This document shows, in pieces, positions 6,833 to 11,220 of a stretch of DNA of 11,220 nt. The stretch covers positions 1 to 11,220 of the forward strand of contig DDUV01000017.1 in NCBI GenBank assembly GCA_002344975.1, read 5' to 3'. The notes under the pieces are model-generated. The model was given only the letters and a program-made list of their open reading frames with translations, did no database searches and was not told the DNA's origin. The position numbers were made by a program, and so were the translations under genes. How positions within the stretch are numbered: the first letter of the stretch is position 1; each line of letters starts with the position of its first letter. The DNA is from Saprospiraceae bacterium UBA2329 (GTDB lineage: Bacteria > Bacteroidota > Bacteroidia > Chitinophagales > Saprospiraceae).

Positions 6833-9800
6833 TTGACACGCATCACCGAACATATCATCGAATCCTTTGCCATTGAATTGCTCAATAAACTGGGTTATGA
6901 ATACGTGTATGCGCCCGACATTGCCCCGGATGGAGACAACCCGGAACGGGCGAACTATGAACAGGTTTTGCTGCCCGGCAGAATAGAAAAGGCGGTACAA
7001 CGAATCAATCGAGGCATCCCAGCCGACGCACAAGCCGAAGCCATTAAAGCAATACAGCGCCTGGCATCGCCGGAATTGATCATCAACAATGAAATGTTTC
7101 ACCGCCTGCTGACGGAAGGCATTCCGGTTTCCAAACGAGTAGATGGCGACGAACGGGGCGACCGGGTGTGGCTCATTGACTTTAAAAATCCATACAATAA
7201 CGATTTTGTTGTAGCCAATCAGTTTACCATTATCGAAAGCGGAAATACCCTGCCGGCCGGCAAACATGGCAAAAGGCCCGATATTATCCTGTTTGTCAAT
7301 GGCATTCCATTGGTAGTGATGGAACTCAAAAATGCAGCCGATGAAAACACAACGGTACATTCAGCATTCAAACAAATAGAAACCTATAAAGCCATTATTC
7401 CCTCCTTATTCACCTATAATGGTTTTGTTGTCATTTCCGACGGTTTGGAGGCCAAGGCAGGTTCCGTCTCTGCCGGATTCAGCCGGTACATGGCCTGGAA
7501 GTCGGCAGACGGAAAAGCGGAAGCATCCCATTTGGTCAGTCAGTTGGAAACACTCATCCAGGGTATGCTCAACAAAGAAACCCTGCTTGACCTTATCCGG
7601 CATTTTGTAGTTTTTGAAAAGTCCAAAAAGGAAGATGCAAACGGCATCACCACGATAACAACCGTCAAGAAATTAGCGGCTTATCATCAATACTATGCCG
7701 TCAATCGCGCTGTGGAATCCACATTGCGGGCAGCGGGTTATGTGCCTGTCGCCGACCTGCCCCTTACCGGCGGCGAAATGCCGTTGAGTATGACATTGGA
7801 AACGCCCGAAAGCTATGGGCTTCCCGGAGTAAAAAAACAACCTGTGGGCGACCGGAAAGGCGGCGTGGTATGGCATACGCAGGGCAGCGGCAAGTCATTG
7901 TCCATGGTGTTTTACACCGGCAAGGTTGTTTTGCTCATGGACAACCCCACCATTGTAGTCATTACCGACAGAAACGACCTGGACGACCAGCTTTTTGACA
8001 CATTTGCAGCCTCCAAACAACTGTTGAGGCAGGAGCCTGTGCAGGCAGAAGACAGGAGCCAACTGAAAGAATTATTGAAAGTGGCTTCGGGCGGCGTGGT
8101 ATTCACTACCATCCAGAAATTTCAGCCCGAAGAAGGCAATGTTTACGAGTTGCTTTCCGACAGGCCCAACATTGTTGTGATAGCCGACGAAGCCCATAGA
8201 ACGCAATATGGATTCAAAGCAAAAACCATTGACGACAGGGATGCCAACAAAAATGTAGTTGGTAAAAAAATCGTGTACGGTTTTGCCAAATACATGCGGG
8301 ATGCCTTGCCCAACGCCACTTATTTAGGATTTACAGGCACGCCCATCGAAAATACGGACGTAAATACACCGGCAGTTTTCGGCAATTATGTGGACATTTA
8401 CGATATAGCTCAGGCGGTGGAAGACGGCGCAACGGTCAGGATTTATTACGAAAGTCGTTTGGCGAAAGTCAATTTGAGTGAAGAGGGCAGAAAACTCGTT
8501 GACGAATTGGACGACGAACTGGAGCAGGAAGATTTGACCACCACGCAGAAAGCAAAAGCCAAGTGGGCACAGTTGGAAGCATTGGTGGGCAGCGAAAAAA
8601 GAATTAAAAACATCGCCAGAGACATCGTAGAGCATTTCGGGCAAAGGCAGGAAGTGTTTCTGGGCAAAGGCATGATTGTTTCCATGAGCCGGAGAATTGC
8701 AGCCGACCTATACGAAGCCATCATTGCGCTTCAACCCGAATGGCATTCGGACGATTTAAACAAAGGAAAAATCAAAGTAGTGATGACTTCCGCTTCCTCA
8801 GATGGTCCGAAGATTTCAAAACATCACACCACCAAAGAGCAACGCAGGGTTTTGGCAGACAGAATGAAAAACCCCGATGACGAGTTGGAGCTGGTCATTG
8901 TGCGAGATATGTGGCTGACGGGTTTTGACGCACCTTGTCTGCATACCCTCTACATTGACAAACCCATGAAAGGGCACAACCTGATGCAAGCAATTGCCAG
9001 GGTAAACCGGGTTTATAAAGATAAGCCGGGCGGTTTGATTGTAGATTATCTGGGCATTGCATCAGACTTGAAAAACGCTTTGGCATTTTACGCTGATGCC
9101 GGCGGCAAAGGCGATCCGACCATCTTGCAGGAACAAGCCGTTGCTTTGATGTTGGAGAAATTGGAAGTGGTTTCGCAAATGTTTCATGGCTTTGAGTATG
9201 AAACCTATTTTGACGCAGAAACATCTAAGAAATTATCTATGATTCTGGCCGCCGAAGAACACATTCTCGGTCTGGAAGACGGCAAAAAACGCTTCATCAA
9301 CGAGGTGACCGCCCTCTCTAAATCCTTTGCCCTGGCTATTCCGCATGAACAGGCGATGGATGTAAAAGACGAAGTTTCGTTTTTTCAGGCGGTAAAAGCC
9401 CGCTTGGCCAAATTTGACATCACAGGCTCAGGTAGAACAGATGAAGAAATTGAAACCACCATCAGGCAGGTCATTGATAAGGCGTTGGTTTCTGAACAGG
9501 TGATAGACGTGTTTGATGCCGCCGGGATCAAAAAACCAGATATTTCCATCTTGTCAGAAGAATTTCTATTGGAACTGAAAGGAATGGAGCACAAGAATGT
9601 GGCGCTTGAAGTGTTGAAAAAACTGCTGAATGATGAGATCAAGTCGAGGGCAAAACAGAATCTGGTCAAGAGCAGGACTTTTTTGGAAATGCTCGAAAAT
9701 TCCATCAAAAAATACCACAACAAAATACTCAGCGCTGCGGAAGTTATCGAAGAGCTTATCAAGCTGAGCAAAGACATTGTCGAGATGGACAATGAAGCGA

Positions 9801-10096
9801 AGACCATGGGTTTAACAGACTTTGAATATGCCTTTTATACGGCCGTAGCCAACAATGACAGCGCGAGAGATCTCATGCAAAAAGACCAATTGAGAGAGCT
9901 TGCCGTTGCATTGACAGAGACCATCCGACAAAACGCTTCTATTGACTGGACCATCAAGGAAAGCGTGAAAGCCAAATTGAAAGTTGCGGTCAAAAGGCTT
10001 TTAAGAAAATATGGTTATCCGCCCGATATGCAGATGTTGGCGACAGAGACTGTTTTGAAACAAGCAGAAATGATAGCCAACGAAATGATGGCATAG
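6833..10096 (+). CDS. hsdR: Type I restriction enzyme subunit HsdR (endonuclease and DNA translocase)
   Basis: The 1087-residue restriction subunit, which joins HsdM and HsdS, translocates DNA using ATP and cuts far from unmethylated target sites. The N-terminal nuclease domain has D150 in KRPDIILF and E164-x-K166 in VVMELKNA, a complete PD-(D/E)XK site. The superfamily 2 motor follows: Walker A HTQGSGKS 348-355, DEAH 452-455, motif III TGTP 501-504, motif V around GFDAPCLHTLY, and motif VI starting Q719 (QAIARVNR). The C-terminal 250 residues are helical and probably bind the methylase. No in-frame ATG lies near the beginning; a stop at 6815-6817 leaves TTG 6833 (MTRITEHIIESFAIELL), which matches the usual start of the family. 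The rare start codon may lower HsdR output relative to HsdM. It lies 47 bp after higA. The motifs are all intact. Confidence 0.97.
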   Translation: MTRITEHIIESFAIELLNKLGYEYVYAPDIAPDGDNPERANYEQVLLPGRIEKAVQRINRGIPADAQAEAIKAIQRLASPELIINNEMFHRLLTEGIPVSKRVDGDERGDRVWLIDFKNPYNNDFVVANQFTIIESGNTLPAGKHGKRPDIILFVNGIPLVVMELKNAADENTTVHSAFKQIETYKAIIPSLFTYNGFVVISDGLEAKAGSVSAGFSRYMAWKSADGKAEASHLVSQLETLIQGMLNKETLLDLIRHFVVFEKSKKEDANGITTITTVKKLAAYHQYYAVNRAVESTLRAAGYVPVADLPLTGGEMPLSMTLETPESYGLPGVKKQPVGDRKGGVVWHTQGSGKSLSMVFYTGKVVLLMDNPTIVVITDRNDLDDQLFDTFAASKQLLRQEPVQAEDRSQLKELLKVASGGVVFTTIQKFQPEEGNVYELLSDRPNIVVIADEAHRTQYGFKAKTIDDRDANKNVVGKKIVYGFAKYMRDALPNATYLGFTGTPIENTDVNTPAVFGNYVDIYDIAQAVEDGATVRIYYESRLAKVNLSEEGRKLVDELDDELEQEDLTTTQKAKAKWAQLEALVGSEKRIKNIARDIVEHFGQRQEVFLGKGMIVSMSRRIAADLYEAIIALQPEWHSDDLNKGKIKVVMTSASSDGPKISKHHTTKEQRRVLADRMKNPDDELELVIVRDMWLTGFDAPCLHTLYIDKPMKGHNLMQAIARVNRVYKDKPGGLIVDYLGIASDLKNALAFYADAGGKGDPTILQEQAVALMLEKLEVVSQMFHGFEYETYFDAETSKKLSMILAAEEHILGLEDGKKRFINEVTALSKSFALAIPHEQAMDVKDEVSFFQAVKARLAKFDITGSGRTDEEIETTIRQVIDKALVSEQVIDVFDAAGIKKPDISILSEEFLLELKGMEHKNVALEVLKKLLNDEIKSRAKQNLVKSRTFLEMLENSIKKYHNKILSAAEVIEELIKLSKDIVEMDNEAKTMGLTDFEYAFYTAVANNDSARDLMQKDQLRELAVALTETIRQNASIDWTIKESVKAKLKVAVKRLLRKYGYPPDMQMLATETVLKQAEMIANEMMA

Positions 10097-10105
10097 AATG
10101 CTGCT

Positions 10106-10137
10106 GGTTTCGGGGGCGCCTGGGGCGTCCCGGAACC
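10106..10137 (+). terminator. Strong GC-rich hairpin after hsdR, possible terminator
   Basis: Arms 10106-10120 and 10124-10137 pair over 14 positions, with two G-U pairs and one bulged G, around a 3-nt TGG loop. It lies 10 bases after the hsdR stop codon. No run of T follows (CTATTATCC), so it is not a classical intrinsic terminator; it could slow or end transcription or protect the 3' end of the mRNA. Confidence 0.5.
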
Positions 10138-10292
10138 TATTATCCGCACATCTCCCGGCTTGCCATGTAGAAAATCAACATTTATTACCGTTTCTCTTCG
10201 GAGCTGCGGCCTCAACAAGCCAATGTACATCGCTTTCATCTGGTCCATGCATTTTGGTTTTACCATCTTGATCCGTTGATGAAGTTACACAT

Positions 10293-10365
10293 CTATCCAC
10301 ATTTTCAGGGGGGGTCAGACCTTCCGGAAAGTTATCAACACTCAGGGGGGGCAGATGCGTCGGAA
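10293..10365. repeat. Two degenerate direct repeats with G7 tracts (possible IS21-type terminal repeats)
   Basis: Two copies of about 35 bp lie almost back to back: 10293-10329 and 10332-10365. Each runs TATCnACA, TCAG7, then a CAGA segment and a C-GGAA end. The G7 tracts are at 10308-10314 and 10345-10351, 37 bp apart. Insertion sequences of the IS21 family in Bacteroidota carry multiple terminal repeats of the style GGGGTCA...CCGGAA, which these resemble from memory. No transposase gene is present in the window, so this would be a solo end or a relic. A protein-binding site is the alternative. Confidence 0.5.
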
Positions 10366-10388
10366 TATACACTCCCGCAGCCGAGTTT

Positions 10389-10417
10389 TTGATTTTCTAC
10401 AAAAAGAGGTACTTTTG
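10389..10417 (+). promoter_or_regulatory. Bacteroidota-type promoter of the SPOR-like gene
   Basis: TTG at 10389-10391 (in a TTTTTG run) and TACTTTTG at 10410-10417 fit the TTG / TAnnTTTG consensus with an 18-bp spacer. The expected transcription start near 10422 gives a leader of about 50 nt before ATG 10475. It supports a transcription unit separate from the restriction locus. Confidence 0.65.
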
Positions 10418-10474
10418 GCCATGCGTTTGCGTTTATCAACGCGATGATTTAGATCAGTACTTAATCTGAAACGA

Positions 10475-11220
10475 ATGCTGAAACGAACTCTTTTCATGGC
10501 GGTTGCGCTCTTTGCGGCGGCCTTTTCCCTCTCGGCGCAAGAGCGCTACACGGTGCAAGTCGGCAATTTTATGGAGGCCCGCGCCGATGATTTTTCCAAA
10601 CTCAGAAGCATCGGCTTTGTGCATGCCGCGCCTGTGGACGCCGGCGTGTCGCGCATCATGCTGGGCGGATACGATGCCAAAGCCGCTGCCGACCGCGCCG
10701 TAGCTGCCGTGCGAGCTGCCGGGTACCCCAATGCGTATGCCATGCAGGTTTTTCTCAATGAGGGCATGAATGTGGCCATCATACAGTTGGGCTCCGAGAA
10801 GTCGAACGCCAAAACTAATTGGGCGCGCTATGCCGCCGCCGGCGATTTGTACGGTATCATGGGAGTGGACGACGTGAAAATCGTGGCAGGACCTTATGCC
10901 AATGTGGAAGAAGCGCGCAAAAAATTGGACGATATCAAAAAAGCCGGCTTCCGCGACGCCTTTGTAAAAGTGGTCAACAGCATGACCCTGCACAAATTGA
11001 CCGAGTTTGAAACGGGCATCAAAAAACCGCTCATTCCGCTGCAAATACAACCGGTAAAGCCCGCTGAACCCGCCTCCTCCATCAGCGTCATTCCACCTTC
11101 TTACGAGCAAACACAGTCGCGCATCAAAAGCCCGGAAGCGCAGGTAAACACCCCGCAGCAACCCGCGTCGCCACAGCCCGCAACGCCCACCATGCAGCCG
11201 CGCTCCACGGGGGCCATTGC
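10475..11220 (+). CDS. Secreted protein with two SPOR-like repeats and a proline-rich linker (partial, runs off the window)
   Basis: The frame from ATG 10475 stays open to the window end (248 complete codons, no stop). Residues 1-21 form a signal peptide (MLKRT, a hydrophobic core, then SLSA before Q22). Residues 25-93 (YTVQVGNF...AYAMQVF) and 100-167 (VAIIQLGS...GPYANVEEARKKLDDI...DAFVKVV) are two SPOR-like units of about 70 residues; SPOR domains bind peptidoglycan, often glycan lacking stem peptides. From about 185 the chain is rich in Pro, Gln, Ser and Ala, a disordered linker to whatever follows beyond 11220. The base composition is clearly more G+C-rich (GCC, GCG, CGC codons) than in the unknown gene at 1-294 or the hsdS recognition domains. 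Peptidoglycan binding is inferred; some repeats may be divergent. Signal peptide, start and upstream promoter agree well. Confidence 0.8.
   Translation, partial: MLKRTLFMAVALFAAAFSLSAQERYTVQVGNFMEARADDFSKLRSIGFVHAAPVDAGVSRIMLGGYDAKAAADRAVAAVRAAGYPNAYAMQVFLNEGMNVAIIQLGSEKSNAKTNWARYAAAGDLYGIMGVDDVKIVAGPYANVEEARKKLDDIKKAGFRDAFVKVVNSMTLHKLTEFETGIKKPLIPLQIQPVKPAEPASSISVIPPSYEQTQSRIKSPEAQVNTPQQPASPQPATPTMQPRSTGAI

Larger units (their letters stand above)
10097..10474. other. Intergenic stretch at the island's right edge
   Basis: 378 bp without a convincing gene. It holds a GC-rich hairpin (10106-10137), a pair of degenerate repeats (10293-10365), a promoter for the next gene, and four 9-mers close to the DnaA box TTATCCACA, all in the same orientation: TTATCCGCA 10140-10148, CTATCCACA 10293-10301 and TTATCAACA 10332-10340 (one mismatch each), and TTATCAACG 10433-10441 (two mismatches). 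Reverse-strand frames of 65-83 codons here show no recognisable protein. Confidence 0.6.

Noticed and set aside
10015..10372. Reverse-strand frames of 83 and 65 codons after hsdR
   Set aside because: They overlap the end of hsdR and the repeat region and show no recognisable domain or convincing start signal.
10454..11161. Reverse-strand open frame of 235 codons opposite the last gene
   Set aside because: The + strand frame has a signal peptide, SPOR-like repeats and an upstream promoter; the reverse frame shows no domain and is explained by G+C-rich codon shadowing.
1..11220. CRISPR array, tRNA or rRNA gene
   Set aside because: I saw no regularly spaced repeats with unique spacers and no tRNA- or rRNA-like sequence on either strand; the scan was by eye.

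Overview
The window looks like a chromosomal defence island of a Bacteroidota bacterium. The evidence is two promoters with the Bacteroidota-type TTG / TAnnTTTG signature (upstream of higB and upstream of the last gene), A-rich leaders instead of strong Shine-Dalgarno sequences, and protein families typical of that phylum. I cannot name the species from sequence alone.

Layout, all genes on the + strand: (1) 1-294, the 3' end of an unrecognised, A+T-rich gene. (2) 384-10096, a Type I restriction-modification locus in the order hsdM, DUF1016/YhcG-type PD-(D/E)XK nuclease, remnant of a HEPN gene, MNT nucleotidyltransferase fused in frame to hsdS, a 208-residue PD-(D/E)XK-like protein, higB-higA toxin-antitoxin pair, hsdR. 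(3) 10097-10474, a 378-bp intergenic stretch with a strong hairpin, two degenerate repeats with G7 tracts, several DnaA-box-like 9-mers and a promoter. (4) 10475 to the window end, a secreted SPOR-like protein, more G+C-rich than the island and probably resident chromosome. This last gene runs off the edge.

HsdM and HsdS would form the modification methyltransferase, with HsdS supplying both target recognition domains. HsdR adds the ATP-driven translocase and endonuclease. All key motifs of the three subunits are present, so the system looks intact. Two extra PD-(D/E)XK proteins sit inside the operon, and higBA, with its own promoter and operator, lies between the specificity and restriction genes, where it may stabilise the locus or add abortive defence.

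The most unusual point is at 3008-3400. A HEPN/MNT pair of the HI0074/HI0073 type appears to have lost nearly all of its HEPN partner. The MNT protein keeps all its catalytic residues but has no stop codon and reads straight into hsdS, giving a predicted 522-residue MNT-HsdS protein. The hsdS part itself is a compositional mosaic: A+T-rich recognition domains between G+C-richer conserved segments, as expected from domain shuffling.
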